A stretch of DNA of 64,000 nt, taken from Delftia tsuruhatensis. Its GTDB lineage: Bacteria > Pseudomonadota > Gammaproteobacteria > Burkholderiales > Burkholderiaceae_C. The stretch covers positions 4,171,001 through 4,235,000 of the forward strand of contig NZ_LR813084.1 of assembly GCF_903815225.1 (NCBI RefSeq), written 5' to 3'. Below, one piece after another: positions 44,555 to 54,597 of the stretch; position 1 is the first letter of the stretch, and each line of letters opens with the position of its first letter. The position numbers were made by a program, and so were the translations under genes. The notes under the pieces are model-generated. The model saw nothing but the letters and a program-made list of their open reading frames with translations, did not search any database and was not told where the DNA came from.

Positions 44555-45550
44555 TCAGTTGCCGTAGCCCTTGATCACGTCGTCGATCACCAGCTTCAGG
44601 GAGTTCACGCTGGCGGCGGTGACGTACCAGGCCTGCGCATCGGCAAAGACCACGCGGCCGTTCTTCCAGGCCCTGGTCTGGCGCAGCAGGGGGTTGGCCA
44701 GCGTCTCGGCGTTGAGGGCCGGCTGGCGCTCCATCACGGCCGTGCGGTCCACCACGTAGAGGATGTCGGGATCGGCCTGCTGGATGAATTCGCTGGACAC
44801 GGGCTGGCCGTGCAGGCCGGCTTCCGCCGTGGCGCTGGCCGGCTGCACGCCCAGCGCGCTGAAGATGAAGCCATAGCGCGACTGCACGCCGAAAGAACTG
44901 AAGGCGCCGTTGTTGTGCAGCACGATCAGGGCCTTCTCCGGGCGGCCTTCGGTCACGCGCCGGGCCTGGGCCACCTTGGCGTCCAGCTCGGCGGCCTTCT
45001 CGCGGGCGAGGTCCTGCTTGCCGAAGATGCGCCCCAGGGTCAGGAGGTGGTCCTTGACGACGTCGATGTGGCGGGCCTGGCTGTCACGGTAGTCCACGTC
45101 GAAGTGGATGGTCGGTGCGATCTCGGCAAGCTCCTTGTAGTGGCCGGCCTGCAGCGAGGTGATCAGGATCAGGTCCGGTTTGGCCGCGTGCACCCGCTCC
45201 AGGTGGGGCTGGACGATGGAGCCCATGTCCTGGACCTCGGGGGCGTCCTTGTAGCGGGCGAGGAAGTGCGGCACGAAGTCCTTGGGCATGCCCGCGACCG
45301 GCACGCCCAGCTGGTCGAGGAAATCGACCTCGTTCATGTCCAGCGCCACCACGCGCTGCGGCAGCTTGCCGATCACGGTCGTACCCAGCTGGTGCTGCAC
45401 GGTGACGGGCTCGTAGCCGGGCGCGGCAGGCATGGGCTGCGGGCCGGCCGCAGAGGCCTGGGGCGGTTTTTCGCCACAGCCGGCCAGCGTGGCCGTGGCG
45501 GCGATCAACAGGGCCAGTGCCTGGCGTCGGCTTGGGGGATGGAAGTTCAT
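44555..45550 (-). CDS. Siderophore-binding lipoprotein (FecB/FatB-like)
   Basis: 331 residues with lipobox TLAGCGEK (Cys at about 25). The class III periplasmic-binding fold shows RVVALDMNEVDFLDQLG, KPDLILITSLQAGHYKELA and ILYVVDRTAVM. It receives the ferric siderophore from the outer-membrane receptor and passes it to the FecCD-like permeases encoded upstream in the operon. Confidence 0.9.
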   Translation of the reverse strand: MNFHPPSRRQALALLIAATATLAGCGEKPPQASAAGPQPMPAAPGYEPVTVQHQLGTTVIGKLPQRVVALDMNEVDFLDQLGVPVAGMPKDFVPHFLARYKDAPEVQDMGSIVQPHLERVHAAKPDLILITSLQAGHYKELAEIAPTIHFDVDYRDSQARHIDVVKDHLLTLGRIFGKQDLAREKAAELDAKVAQARRVTEGRPEKALIVLHNNGAFSSFGVQSRYGFIFSALGVQPASATAEAGLHGQPVSSEFIQQADPDILYVVDRTAVMERQPALNAETLANPLLRQTRAWKNGRVVFADAQAWYVTAASVNSLKLVIDDVIKGYGN

Positions 45551-45561
45551 TGCGACTCTCC

Positions 45562-45576
45562 TAGAGCGTGTTATGC
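45562..45576. repeat. Copy of the palindrome end found at 7195-7211
   Basis: TAGAGCGTGTTATGC is identical (in inverted orientation) to the outer end of the 99-bp palindrome downstream of hipA. Only this end is present, between the binding-protein and permease genes. Probably a fragment of the same dispersed element. Confidence 0.5.
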
Positions 45577-45617
45577 GTGGCGGGCCGGCACCCGTGCGCG
45601 AAGGCGGATGGACCTGT

Positions 45618-46571
45618 TCATGCGCCGCCGCCCCGCGTGCGCAGCATCAGCGCGAGGAACCAGGCGCCGCAGGCCAGATTGACCAGGATGCCGACGGTGG
45701 TGCGGTAGTTGAAGACATGCTCGACGGCGAACTGGGCCAGGATGAAGATGGCGATGGCAATGGCGCAGCCCATGGGCAGGGTGGCGCGGTGCCTGAAGCC
45801 GCGGGCCAGCGCATAGGTGGCGTTGGCGACGAAGATGCCCATGAAGGCCGTGGGCCCGAGCAGGCTGGTCGATACCGCGACCAGCACCGCGACCAGCGCG
45901 AAGTACCGCCGCACGGTGCGCTGGTAATCCACGCCCAGGGAGATGGCCTGGTCGCGGCCCAGCGAGAGCACGTCCAGCGAAGGCAGGGCCTTGAACCCGG
46001 CCAGGCCCACGGCCGCGACGACCACGGCCGAGGCGATCAGCTGCCCTGCACCGGCCTTGCCGAAGGACGCCTGGCTGAACCCCAGCAGCACGGAGAACTC
46101 GCCCGGGCTGACCTTGAGCTGGACGAACTGCGTGAAGGTGGCGATCACCATGGTCAGCACCAGCCCCAGCAGCAGCAGGAAGTACACGTTGTTGCGGGCA
46201 TCGCGCAGCAGCCATCGGTGCATGGCCCATGAATAGCCCAGCATCAGCACGGCGGACAGCGCGAAGTTGCCATTGGCGCCGAGCAGCACCAGGCTTTGCG
46301 TGCCCAGCACCAGCAGCAGCAAGGCCTGCAGCAGCAGGTAGACCGCCTCGTATCCCATGATGGCGGGCGTCAGGATCCGGTTGCCGGTGAGGGTCTGGAA
46401 CACGATGGACGACCAGGCCACGCAGATCCCGCCCAGGACCATGGCCGCCAGCCGGGCCAGGCGCTTGGGGATGACGTAGTCCAGGTCCAGCCCCGAACGG
46501 AAAAGCACGAAGGCCAGGGCCAGGCCCAGAACCGCCATCCAGGCGGCATGCCGGCGAATGCGGGGCATCAT
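45618..46571 (-). CDS. FecCD-family siderophore permease (second subunit)
   Basis: 317 residues from ATG 46571 (a second ATG follows at once). About nine membrane segments; GGICVAWSSIVFQTLTGNRI, LLGFSQASFG and GPTAFMGIFVANATYAL match the family. The start overlaps the stop of the upstream permease (ATGA). It forms the inner-membrane channel with its neighbour. Confidence 0.9.
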   Translation of the reverse strand: MMPRIRRHAAWMAVLGLALAFVLFRSGLDLDYVIPKRLARLAAMVLGGICVAWSSIVFQTLTGNRILTPAIMGYEAVYLLLQALLLLVLGTQSLVLLGANGNFALSAVLMLGYSWAMHRWLLRDARNNVYFLLLLGLVLTMVIATFTQFVQLKVSPGEFSVLLGFSQASFGKAGAGQLIASAVVVAAVGLAGFKALPSLDVLSLGRDQAISLGVDYQRTVRRYFALVAVLVAVSTSLLGPTAFMGIFVANATYALARGFRHRATLPMGCAIAIAIFILAQFAVEHVFNYRTTVGILVNLACGAWFLALMLRTRGGGA

Positions 46572-47515
46572 CGGCTCCTGCGCAGGATGAGGACGAGGAA
46601 CAGCACGCCGCCCACACCGCCCGCCGTCAGGCCGATGGGGACCTCGAACGGGTGGATCAGCAGCCGTCCCAGGATGTCGCAGCCCAGCAGCAGCGAGGCG
46701 CCGCCCAGCGCCACCAGGGGCAGGGTGCGGTCCAGGTGATCGCCATGGCGCAACGCCACCAGGTTGGGAATGACCAGGCCGACGAAGGGAATGGCCCCGA
46801 CGGTGATGACCGTGGCGGACACGGTGACGGCCACCAGCATCAGGCCCAGGGCCGCCGTGGCCGGGTAGTTCAGGCCCAGGCTGGTGGCCATGCCTTCGCC
46901 CAGGCCCAGCACGGTGAAACGGTGCGCGAACAGATAGGTCAGCGCCACGATGGGCAGGATCAGGTAGATGATTTCGTAGTTGCCCTGCACGATCCTGGAG
47001 AAGTCGCCCAGCAGCCAGCCCTGCATGCTTTGCAGGATGTTGTTGCGGTAGGCGTGGAACTCGGCCACGGCGCTGAGCACGCCGCCGTACATCAGGCCGA
47101 TCACGGGAATGAGCACCGTGTTCCTGAACCGGATCCGGCGCACGATGGCCATGAAGACCAGGCTGGCGGCAAAGGAAAAGACCAGCGCGAACAGCATCCG
47201 GACCGTCGTCCCGCCGGCGGGCGCCACCGTCAGCCCCACCAGGATGCCGAGCTTGGCCGCGTCCAGCCCGCCCGAGGTGGCCGGCTCCACGAACTTGTTG
47301 CGCACGATGTGCTGCAGGATCACGCCGCAGACCGCCAGGCCCGCCCCCGTCAGCACCAGGGCGGCCAGGCGCGGCAGCCGGCTGGCCGTCAGCGTCAGCC
47401 AGGCATCCCCGGACAGTGGCCACAGCTGGGACCAGGCGAGTTGCCGCGCGCCGACCAGCAGCGAGGCGCCGCACAGCACGATGAACAGGCCCAGCAGGCT
47501 CGCACGCACGGGCAT
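46568..47515 (-). CDS. FecCD-family siderophore permease (first subunit)
   Basis: 315 residues, about nine membrane segments. SRLPRLAALVLTGAGLAVCG, RNKFVEPATSGG and GAIPFVGLVIPNLVALRHGD are FecCD hallmarks. Its start meets the stop of the ABC gene at 47515 and its end overlaps the next permease by four bases, so all are one transcript. No FecE-type separate ATPase gene is found in the operon. Confidence 0.9.
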   Translation of the reverse strand: MPVRASLLGLFIVLCGASLLVGARQLAWSQLWPLSGDAWLTLTASRLPRLAALVLTGAGLAVCGVILQHIVRNKFVEPATSGGLDAAKLGILVGLTVAPAGGTTVRMLFALVFSFAASLVFMAIVRRIRFRNTVLIPVIGLMYGGVLSAVAEFHAYRNNILQSMQGWLLGDFSRIVQGNYEIIYLILPIVALTYLFAHRFTVLGLGEGMATSLGLNYPATAALGLMLVAVTVSATVITVGAIPFVGLVIPNLVALRHGDHLDRTLPLVALGGASLLLGCDILGRLLIHPFEVPIGLTAGGVGGVLFLVLILRRSR

Positions 47516-49320
47516 CAGGCCTGCGCTCCGTCCGGTGCCGTCGAGGCATCCGCCGCATCCGATGCAGCCGGCGCGACGCGCCAGCCCTTGGAGGCCTCGC
47601 GCTGGCGCAGGAAACGGGCGTAGTGCCCCTGCCCCTCGCGCAGTTGCGCGGGCGCGCCCTGCTCCACCACCCGGCCGCCTTCCAGCACCACGATCTGGTC
47701 GGCCATGGCCACGGTGGACAGCTGGTGGGCGATGACCACCAGCGTGCGCCGTCCGCGCAGCCGCGCCAGTGTCTCGGCGATGACGGCCTGGTTTTCCGCG
47801 TCCAGGGCGGCCGTGGCCTCGTCCACCAGCAGGATGGGCGCGTCCTTGATCAGCGCCCGGGCAATGGCGATGCGCTGGCGCTCGCCGCCGGACAGGCGCG
47901 CCCCGCCCTCGCCCACGGGCGTGTCCAGGCCCTGGGGCAGGCGCGCGATGACCTCGGTCACGCCGGCCTGGCGCGCGGCCTCCAGCACTTCGGCATCACT
48001 GGCACCGGGCTTGCCGATGCGGATGTTCTCGCCGATGCTGCCCGTGAAAAGGTAGCTGTCCTGGAAGATCTGGCTGATCTGCCGCGCCAGCACGGCGCTG
48101 GACATCTGCCGCACATCCACGCCGCCCACGAGCACGCTGCCCTGGTCCACGTCGAAGAAGCGCGCGATCAGCCGGGCCAGCGTGGTCTTGCCGGAGCCGG
48201 ACTCTCCGATCAGGGCCGTCATGCTGCCGGCCGTGACGTGCAGGTCCACCCCGCGCAGCACGTCGGCGGTCTCCAGCCCCTGTGATGCATAGCGGAAATG
48301 GACGCCCCGCAGCTCGACCGAGGCATCGCGCGGCGCCTGCGGCAGTCCGGGTTCGGGCAGGGGCCGGACCTCGAACAGCTCGCGCACCGCGTCGAGCTGG
48401 CTGCGCGCACCGCGCAGCACCTCGCCGTAGCCGACCACTTCCAGCAGCGAATCGATATAGCGGCTGACCAGCAGCAGTGCCACGACCACCGCCGCGACCG
48501 CGTCCGCCGGCAGCCCGGCACCGAGGCGCTCGTCCATCCACAGCACCGCTGCGGTCAGCAAGGCCGCGAACACGGCCTGCACGGCCCAGGCGTTGAGCAC
48601 CGATGCGCTGGCCGACAGCCAGATCAGGCGCGTGCCCGACTGGCGCTGTTCCTGCACCGCCTGCTCCAGCAGGCGCAGGCCACCGCCCTCGCCATTGAAG
48701 GCGCGCAGCACCGACTGGGCCTGGGCGAACTCCACCATGCGCTGGCTGGCATCGGCAAAGCGCTGGTGGAAGGCGTCATCGGCGCGCCGTGCAAGCCGGG
48801 CCGTGAACGCCAGCACGCCCGCCAGCAAAGGCAATGCCACCAGGGCCATCCAGCCCAGAGGCGCATGCAGGAAGAACAGGGCCACGACCAGCACCACGGG
48901 CGCCACCACGCCGGTGATGACCGGGGTGAACACATGGGCCGGGAGCTGGGCCACGGCCATCATGCCCTGCATGACGACATGGCCCAGCCGCGCCGTGTTG
49001 CGGGGGTTGAACCAGCCCACCGGCAGGCGCGCCACATGCTCGCCCAGATGGTGGCGCCCCTGCCGCAGCACGGCCACGCCCACGCGCACCCCGGCGCGCT
49101 CCACATGGCGGCGCAACAGCCAGCACAGCAGCACCCCGGCCAGCAGCACGGCCAGCCAGGCTGCCGCGTGCCGCACATCGCCTTGCAGCAGATGGCGCAG
49201 GACCGGCACCAGGGCCGCCGTGGACAACCCGCAGAGGATCCCGTAGGCCCCGGCCATCCAGGCATAGCGGCGCAGCACGGGCAGCTCATCGCCCAGCAGG
49301 CGTACGAAAGTCTTCAGCAT
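47515..49320 (-). CDS. Fused ABC transporter (IrtB/YbtQ-like)
   Basis: 601 residues: a six-helix membrane domain (about 15-310) and a nucleotide-binding domain with Walker A GESGSGKT (about 382-389), signature LSGGERQR, and Walker B PILLVDEATA. It overlaps the partner ABC gene at its start and the permease at its end. Exporter-fold pairs such as YbtPQ and IrtAB import ferric siderophores across the inner membrane; direction here is inferred from the iron-uptake operon. Confidence 0.88.
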   Translation of the reverse strand: MLKTFVRLLGDELPVLRRYAWMAGAYGILCGLSTAALVPVLRHLLQGDVRHAAAWLAVLLAGVLLCWLLRRHVERAGVRVGVAVLRQGRHHLGEHVARLPVGWFNPRNTARLGHVVMQGMMAVAQLPAHVFTPVITGVVAPVVLVVALFFLHAPLGWMALVALPLLAGVLAFTARLARRADDAFHQRFADASQRMVEFAQAQSVLRAFNGEGGGLRLLEQAVQEQRQSGTRLIWLSASASVLNAWAVQAVFAALLTAAVLWMDERLGAGLPADAVAAVVVALLLVSRYIDSLLEVVGYGEVLRGARSQLDAVRELFEVRPLPEPGLPQAPRDASVELRGVHFRYASQGLETADVLRGVDLHVTAGSMTALIGESGSGKTTLARLIARFFDVDQGSVLVGGVDVRQMSSAVLARQISQIFQDSYLFTGSIGENIRIGKPGASDAEVLEAARQAGVTEVIARLPQGLDTPVGEGGARLSGGERQRIAIARALIKDAPILLVDEATAALDAENQAVIAETLARLRGRRTLVVIAHQLSTVAMADQIVVLEGGRVVEQGAPAQLREGQGHYARFLRQREASKGWRVAPAASDAADASTAPDGAQA

Positions 49321-51158
49321 GGCTGCTCCTGCGTTGCCGTGGCCAGTGCACCGCCCTGCCCGGCCGGCCCCCCTCGTCCGTACCCGCCCTGTGCCCAGAG
49401 CCGGGCATAGCGCCCCTGCAGCGCCAGCAGCTGCGCATGCGTGCCCTGCTCGGCGATGGCACCGTCGTCCAGCACGACGATGCGGTCGGCATGCATCACC
49501 GTGTCCAGCCGGTGCGCGATGACCATCAGCGTGCGGCCCTGCGCGAAGCGCGACAGCGCGGCCTGTATCGCTGCCTCGTTGCCGGCATCGGCCGCAGCCG
49601 TGGCCTCGTCCAGCACCAGCACGGGCGCATCGAGCAGCACGGCGCGCGCGATGCCCACGCGCTGGCTCTCGCCGCCGGACAGCTGCGCGTCTTCGCCCAC
49701 TACCGAGTCGTAGCCGCGCGGCAGGGCCAGGATGCGCTCGTGGATATGGGCGGCCCGCGCCGCATCCTCGATCTCCCGCTGGCTGGCCGATGGCCGGCCC
49801 AGTGCGATGTTGTCGCGCACGCTGGCGTGGATCAGGCGCACGTCCTGCAGCACGAAGCCGATGCGCCGGTACAGCTGCGCGGTCTCGATGTCCCGCAGGT
49901 CCACGCCGCCCAGCAGGATCCGTCCCCCGGACGGATCGAAGAACCGCAGCAGCAGGCGCGCCAGCGTGGACTTGCCCGCCCCCGAGGGACCGACGATGGC
50001 CGTGACCGTGCCCGGCTCCAGCGTGAGGCTGATGCCCGCCAGCGCCTGATGCCCCTGGCCGTAGGCATGGGCCACCTTCTCGAAGCGCACCGCATGGCCT
50101 GCCGGAACCTGCTGCCGGCCCGGTGCCGCAGGCGCCAGCACCGGCGTGTCCAGCAAGGCCAGCACGCGCTGCGCCGCGCCCGTGGCGCTGCCCAGGTCAT
50201 GCAGCAGCGTGTGCAGCAGCAGCATGGGTGCGCAGATGCCTGGCGCGACCAGCACGAAGGGCAGCACATCCACGGGCGCCATCCAGCCCAGGCCCACGAA
50301 CAGCGCACCACCGGCCAGCACCACGCCCAGCACCGTCACCGGCGCGATCATGGCGTGGGCATGGGCCATCGCGGCCACCAGCGGACGGGTGAAATCGGTG
50401 AAGGCTTCGGCGAACGCATCCACCGCCTCCCGATAGCCGCCATGGGCCTTGCCGGCCACGCCGAAAGCCTTGATCACGGGAATGCCGCTGACGAACTCCA
50501 CCGTCGCGCCGTTGATGCGCGAAAGCCGCGCGACGAAATCCTGCATGTTCGCCCCGCTGGCCTTCATCGCATGGCGCAGGAACAGGAAAAAGCCCGGGAA
50601 CGGCAGCAGCGCGACCAGGGCCAGGCGCCAGTCCAGCGCGAACAGGTACAGGGCGGAGATGGCGATCGCCCCCACGGCACGCCCCACGGCCGTGTAGAAG
50701 TGCGCGGTCAGGCTGTGCAGCGTGCCGATGTCATCTTGCAGGGCCTGCTTGACCTCGCCCGAGGCACGGTCGGTGAACCAGCCCAGCGGCACGCGGGACA
50801 GCCGCCGCGCCGCGGCCAGGCGCAGGCCGCTGGTGAGGCGGTTGTCGGCCAGGTGGGCGAGCAGCTCGCCCGCCGACACCAGGGCCATGCCGGCGAACAT
50901 GCATGCCACGCTGATGCCCAGCGCCCACCAGACCTCGGCGCGCAGGCCCGGCTCCGGCTGCATGGCCGTGGCCTCTGCCGGCCCGCCCAGCACCAGCTGC
51001 GCGACATGGGCGATGCCGGCCAGCGGCACCAGCGCGAGCATGGATCCCACGGCCGCCAGCGCCGTGGCGGCGGCCAATGGTCCGGCAATGGGTGCCAGCA
51101 CCCGGCGGATGGGGCCGGCTCCCCCGAGGGGGCCCGCCGCGTTGTCAGAACTGCTCAT
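49314..51158 (-). CDS. Fused ABC transporter (IrtA/YbtP-like)
   Basis: The start is put at ATG 51158 (MSSSDNAAGPLGG), 614 residues; there is no strong ribosome site. Membrane domain about 25-330, then Walker A GPSGAGKS, signature LSGGESQR, and Walker B VLVLDEATAAAD. It makes a heterodimer with the next product. It is the first gene of the six-gene operon and diverges from a TetR gene with a candidate Fur site between them. Confidence 0.87.
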   Translation of the reverse strand: MSSSDNAAGPLGGAGPIRRVLAPIAGPLAAATALAAVGSMLALVPLAGIAHVAQLVLGGPAEATAMQPEPGLRAEVWWALGISVACMFAGMALVSAGELLAHLADNRLTSGLRLAAARRLSRVPLGWFTDRASGEVKQALQDDIGTLHSLTAHFYTAVGRAVGAIAISALYLFALDWRLALVALLPFPGFFLFLRHAMKASGANMQDFVARLSRINGATVEFVSGIPVIKAFGVAGKAHGGYREAVDAFAEAFTDFTRPLVAAMAHAHAMIAPVTVLGVVLAGGALFVGLGWMAPVDVLPFVLVAPGICAPMLLLHTLLHDLGSATGAAQRVLALLDTPVLAPAAPGRQQVPAGHAVRFEKVAHAYGQGHQALAGISLTLEPGTVTAIVGPSGAGKSTLARLLLRFFDPSGGRILLGGVDLRDIETAQLYRRIGFVLQDVRLIHASVRDNIALGRPSASQREIEDAARAAHIHERILALPRGYDSVVGEDAQLSGGESQRVGIARAVLLDAPVLVLDEATAAADAGNEAAIQAALSRFAQGRTLMVIAHRLDTVMHADRIVVLDDGAIAEQGTHAQLLALQGRYARLWAQGGYGRGGPAGQGGALATATQEQPC

Positions 51159-51262
51159 GAAGGAAAAACACCCGCAAACTTGGAACTCCGGACCAGGCTT
51201 CCCATGGCCGCACCTTGCCGGCCGCACCTTGCCGGCCCGCATGGAAGTCAGGCCCAGATGCA

Positions 51263-51281
51263 GATGAGAATTAATTTCATC
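51263..51281. promoter_or_regulatory. Candidate Fur box
   Basis: GATGAGAATTAATTTCATC matches 11 of 19 positions of the Fur consensus GATAATGATAATCATTATC and is partly palindromic. It is about 105 bases upstream of the siderophore operon, in a sharply AT-rich stretch. Iron repression would be expected for these genes. Confidence 0.5.
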
Positions 51282-51304
51282 ACTATAAACTAAATCCACG
51301 ATTA

Positions 51305-51322
51305 AGTTGCATGGACTCAACT
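51305..51322. promoter_or_regulatory. Candidate TetR operator
   Basis: AGTTG and CAACT form an inverted repeat with 8 bases between, extended by TTA/TAA outside. It lies in the divergent region between the ABC operon and the TetR gene, 60 bases before the TetR start. Confidence 0.4.
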
Positions 51323-51382
51323 AAATGCCGGACGGGGTTACAGTGGGGACCCCCCGTGCCCACGATGCCCCAAGGAGAAGAC

Positions 51383-51988
51383 ATGAAGCCGCCCGAGCCG
51401 CCCGCGACGCGGGGCCGCCCCCGCACCATCACCCGCGAACGCATCGCACAGGCGGGCATGGACATCGGGCTGCCCGACATCACCTTCGTCGGCGTGGCCG
51501 CCGCGCTGGGCGTCAGCCACATGGCGCTCTACAAGCATGTGCCCAGCCTGGATGAGCTCAAGCGCCTGGTGGCCGAGGAAATCTTCACGCGCTGGCAGAT
51601 TCCCCAGGCCGGTGGCGCCGGGCGCGCAGGCCTGCCGGACTACATGAAGGTCTTCACCAACTCCGTGCGCGAATTCGTCAGGAGGCACCCTGGCGTGACG
51701 CCCTATGTGATCCGCCGGCTGGCCGCCACCCAGCCCATGCTGGACAAGATCGTCGGCCACCAGCGGCACATCGCCCAGGCCTATGGACTGTCCGAAGACC
51801 AGTCGCGCTGGCTGCTGGCCACCGTGACCTTCCATTGCATGGCGGTAGCCGACACGGTGTATTCGGTGGCAGGACGCGAGCCTGTCGTGGACGCCGACCG
51901 CGCCGCCGAGGAGGCCGAGATGGAAGTGGAGCTGGACCAGGGCATGCAGGCCCTCGTCACGGGCGCGCTGGCGATGCTGGACAGGTGA
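51383..51988 (+). CDS. TetR-family regulator
   Basis: The start is ATG 51383, with AAGGAG 6 bases upstream; 201 residues. The N-terminal helix-turn-helix has TRERIAQAGMDIGLPDITFVG and LGVSHMALYKHVPSLDEL (about 15-55), and the rest is helical. Divergent from the siderophore operon, which it probably controls; the ligand is unknown. Confidence 0.85.
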   Translation: MKPPEPPATRGRPRTITRERIAQAGMDIGLPDITFVGVAAALGVSHMALYKHVPSLDELKRLVAEEIFTRWQIPQAGGAGRAGLPDYMKVFTNSVREFVRRHPGVTPYVIRRLAATQPMLDKIVGHQRHIAQAYGLSEDQSRWLLATVTFHCMAVADTVYSVAGREPVVDADRAAEEAEMEVELDQGMQALVTGALAMLDR

Positions 51989-52020
51989 CCGGCGCGGGAT
52001 TGCATCGACCGCCCCGTGTG

Positions 52021-52208
52021 TCTTGGGGCGGCCCGGCGACAAAAGTGCCCCCACGCTCCCCTTGCTGCGCAAGGTCCGCTGCCCCCCGTGGGGGTCGCTT
52101 TTTGTCTTGGGGCGGCCCGGCGACAAAAGTGCCCCCACGCTCCCCTTGCTTCGCAAGGTCCGCTGCCCCCCGTGTGGGTCGCTTTTTGTCTTGGGGCGGC
52201 CCAGCGAC
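52021..52208. repeat. 84-bp tandem repeat, two copies and a partial third
   Basis: TCTTGGGGCGGCCC starts at 52021, 52105 and 52189, an exact 84-base period. The first two units differ at only a few positions; the third breaks off after about 24 bases into a terminator. Each unit contains a hairpin (CCTTGC-TGCG-GCAAGG type) and ends GCTTTTTG, so it may also stop transcription from the TetR gene. Confidence 0.85.
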
Positions 52209-52239
52209 AAAAAAGCCCCTGCCTCGAAAGGCAGGGGCT
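52209..52239 (-). terminator. Intrinsic terminator of tctCBA
   Basis: AGCCCCTGCCT and AGGCAGGGGCT pair perfectly (11 bp) around CGAA at 52214-52239. On the minus strand the hairpin is followed by six T. It lies about 60 bases after the tctA stop. Confidence 0.85.
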
Positions 52240-52296
52240 GTCAGGGGCCCGGGACGCCATGCGCGACATCACCGGGCCGGCTAGCAAGGGTTGGCG

Positions 52297-53811
52297 TCAG
52301 CCGGCTGCCGCCTCCGGCGACGGCTTGGGCTGCAGGCGCTTGAGCACGCGCGGCACGATGAGCACGCAGGCCACGATGATGATCAGCGTCAGCGACATGG
52401 GGCGCTGCAGGAAGATCCACCAGCTGCCTTCGCCGATGGACACGGCATTGCGCATCTGCGCCTCGGCCAGGGGGCCCAGGATCATGCCCACCACGACGGG
52501 CGCGGTGGGGAAGTCGAAGCGGCGCATGACCACGCCCAGCACGCCGATGCCGTACAGCAGGAACAGGTCGAACGCGCTCTGGCGCATGCCGTAGGCACCG
52601 ACCGTGGCGAAGATCAGGATGCCGGCGTACAGCTGGGGACGCGGGATCTTGAGCAGCTTGACCCACAGGCCCACCATGGGCAGGTTCAGTACCAGCAGCA
52701 TCAGGTTGCCGATGTACAGCGAGGCGATCAGCGCCCAGACCAGGGCCGCGGAGGAGCTGAACAGCTGCGGGCCGGGGTTGATGCCGTAGTTCTGGAACGC
52801 GCCCAGCAGCACGGCCGTGGTGTTGCTGGTGGGAATGCCCAGGGTCAGCAGCGGGATCAGCGCGGCGGTCACGGTGGCGTTGTTGGCGGCCTCGGGGCCG
52901 GCCACGCCTTCGATGGCGCCCTTGGTGCCGAACTCTGCGCGGTCCTCGCCCTTGGCCAGCTTCTTCTCGGTCGCATAGCTCAGGAAGGTGGGGATCTCGG
53001 TGCCGCCGGCGGGAATGCAGCCGAAGGGCGTGCCGATGACGGTGCCACGCAGCCAGGCGGGCCAGGAGCGCTTCCAGTCGCGGCCGGTCATGTGCACGCG
53101 GCCCATCCTGTTCTGCGACTCGACGACCTTGCCTTCGTACATGGCCGCGTACAGCACTTCGGCCACGGCGAACAGGCCCACGGCCACGAGGACGATGTCC
53201 ACGCCGTCCAGCAGTTCCATCTTGCCCATGGTGTAGCGCGCGGCGCCCGAGATCTGGTCCATGCCGATGCAGCCCAGCGCCAGCCCCAGGAACAGGGCCG
53301 TCATGCCGCGCAGCGCGCTCTGGCCGAGCACGGCGCTGACGGTGGTGAAGGCCAGCACCATGAGCATGAAGTACTCGGGCGGGCCCAGCTTGACGGCGAA
53401 GTCGGCCACCGAGGGCGCGAACAGCGTGACGACCACGGTGGCCACGGTGCCGGCCACGAAGGAGCCGATGGCGGAAGTGGCCAGCGCGGCGCCCGCGCGG
53501 CCGCTCTTGGCCATCTTGTTGCCCTCCATGGCCGTGACCATGCTCGCGGTTTCCCCGGGCGTGTTCAGCAGGATGGAGGTGGTGGAGCCACCGTACATGG
53601 CGCCGTAGTAGATGCCCGCGAAGAAGATCATCGATGCGGTGACATCGACCTTGGCGGTGATGGGCAGCAGCATGGCCACGGCCACGGCGGGGCCGATGCC
53701 GGGCAGCACGCCCACGGCCGTGCCCAGCGCGCAGCCGACCAGGGCCCACAGCAGGTTGGCCGGTGTGATGGCGGTGGCGAAGCCCGCCAGCAGTGCGTCG
53801 AAGATTTCCAT
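52297..53811 (-). CDS. tctA: TctA, large membrane subunit of a tripartite tricarboxylate transporter
   Basis: The start is ATG 53811, 504 residues, the family's usual length. About 11-12 membrane segments; [20 protein letters not shown] and [15 protein letters not shown] near the N-terminus and [15 protein letters not shown] in the second half are TctA hallmarks. Its start overlaps the tctB stop (TAATG). It transports citrate or a related carboxylate with TctB and the binding protein TctC. Confidence 0.93.
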   Translation of the reverse strand: MEIFDALLAGFATAITPANLLWALVGCALGTAVGVLPGIGPAVAVAMLLPITAKVDVTASMIFFAGIYYGAMYGGSTTSILLNTPGETASMVTAMEGNKMAKSGRAGAALATSAIGSFVAGTVATVVVTLFAPSVADFAVKLGPPEYFMLMVLAFTTVSAVLGQSALRGMTALFLGLALGCIGMDQISGAARYTMGKMELLDGVDIVLVAVGLFAVAEVLYAAMYEGKVVESQNRMGRVHMTGRDWKRSWPAWLRGTVIGTPFGCIPAGGTEIPTFLSYATEKKLAKGEDRAEFGTKGAIEGVAGPEAANNATVTAALIPLLTLGIPTSNTTAVLLGAFQNYGINPGPQLFSSSAALVWALIASLYIGNLMLLVLNLPMVGLWVKLLKIPRPQLYAGILIFATVGAYGMRQSAFDLFLLYGIGVLGVVMRRFDFPTAPVVVGMILGPLAEAQMRNAVSIGEGSWWIFLQRPMSLTLIIIVACVLIVPRVLKRLQPKPSPEAAAG

Positions 53812-54380
53812 TACAGCCACCCCGTCTCGGTCAGGCCTGGCAGGTTGATCGCCAGGAATTGCGTGAATGCCCAGAACACGGGCGCCGAGATCACCAGTCC
53901 GGTGAACACGTCCTTGGCCCAGGTGATGGGCGCGCCTGCCTGCGTCTGGCCGCCGGCGCGGCGCAGGCCCTGCACGGCCAGCACATAGCAGATGGTGCAG
54001 CTGACGATGAAGCCCACGGTGGCGATCAGCGCGGCATTGACCAGCAGGCCGGCCGACACCCAGACGAAGGCGCCGATGTCGGCGCGCGGGTGGCCGCCGG
54101 GAGCGGAGGCCTCGCGGTAGCCGCCCGTGCGCGCCTCCCAGACCAGCCAGGCGCCGCAGACCGCGAGCACCGCGGCACACAGCCAGGGCAGGAAATTGGG
54201 GCCGACGCCGCCGTAGCCGGAGTCGGACGGAATCTGCAGAGCGCCGAAGGCCAGGCCTGCGGCGACCAGCAGCACGCCGGCTCCGACGAGGGTCTGCGCG
54301 CGCACCGAGGGAAAGCCGCCGGGCGCATCGGCCTGGGTGGCATCCGGGGCAAGGGAATGGGGTTGTGAGGACTCGGACAT
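53811..54380 (-). CDS. tctB: TctB, small membrane subunit
   Basis: The start is ATG 54380, 189 residues. Four hydrophobic segments (about 30-50, 63-80, 105-150 and 165-185) with [15 protein letters not shown], as in TctB proteins. It is the least conserved part of TTT systems and is identified mainly by position between tctC and tctA. Confidence 0.85.
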   Translation of the reverse strand: MSESSQPHSLAPDATQADAPGGFPSVRAQTLVGAGVLLVAAGLAFGALQIPSDSGYGGVGPNFLPWLCAAVLAVCGAWLVWEARTGGYREASAPGGHPRADIGAFVWVSAGLLVNAALIATVGFIVSCTICYVLAVQGLRRAGGQTQAGAPITWAKDVFTGLVISAPVFWAFTQFLAINLPGLTETGWL

Positions 54381-54597
54381 GGTCTGTTCCTGGCCGCAGC
54401 GCAACCGGCGACCGGGCAGGTCACCGCTGCGGATGTGGGGAAAAAATGAAGCCGCCGGGACCCGGCTGCCGCTTTCGCGGCGCGCGGGCATCTTCCGTTT
54501 CTTGAAGCAGGTGCTGCGACTGGCGCCTGCCATGGCCCGCAGCGATGCGGGCCGCTGCCACGCCAGCCCCGCAAGAGGCCGGCGCGGCGCCGTGCGA

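Noticed and set aside
48298..49410. Plus-strand frames opposite the ABC genes
   Set aside because: Antisense to intact ABC transporters with full Walker and signature motifs.
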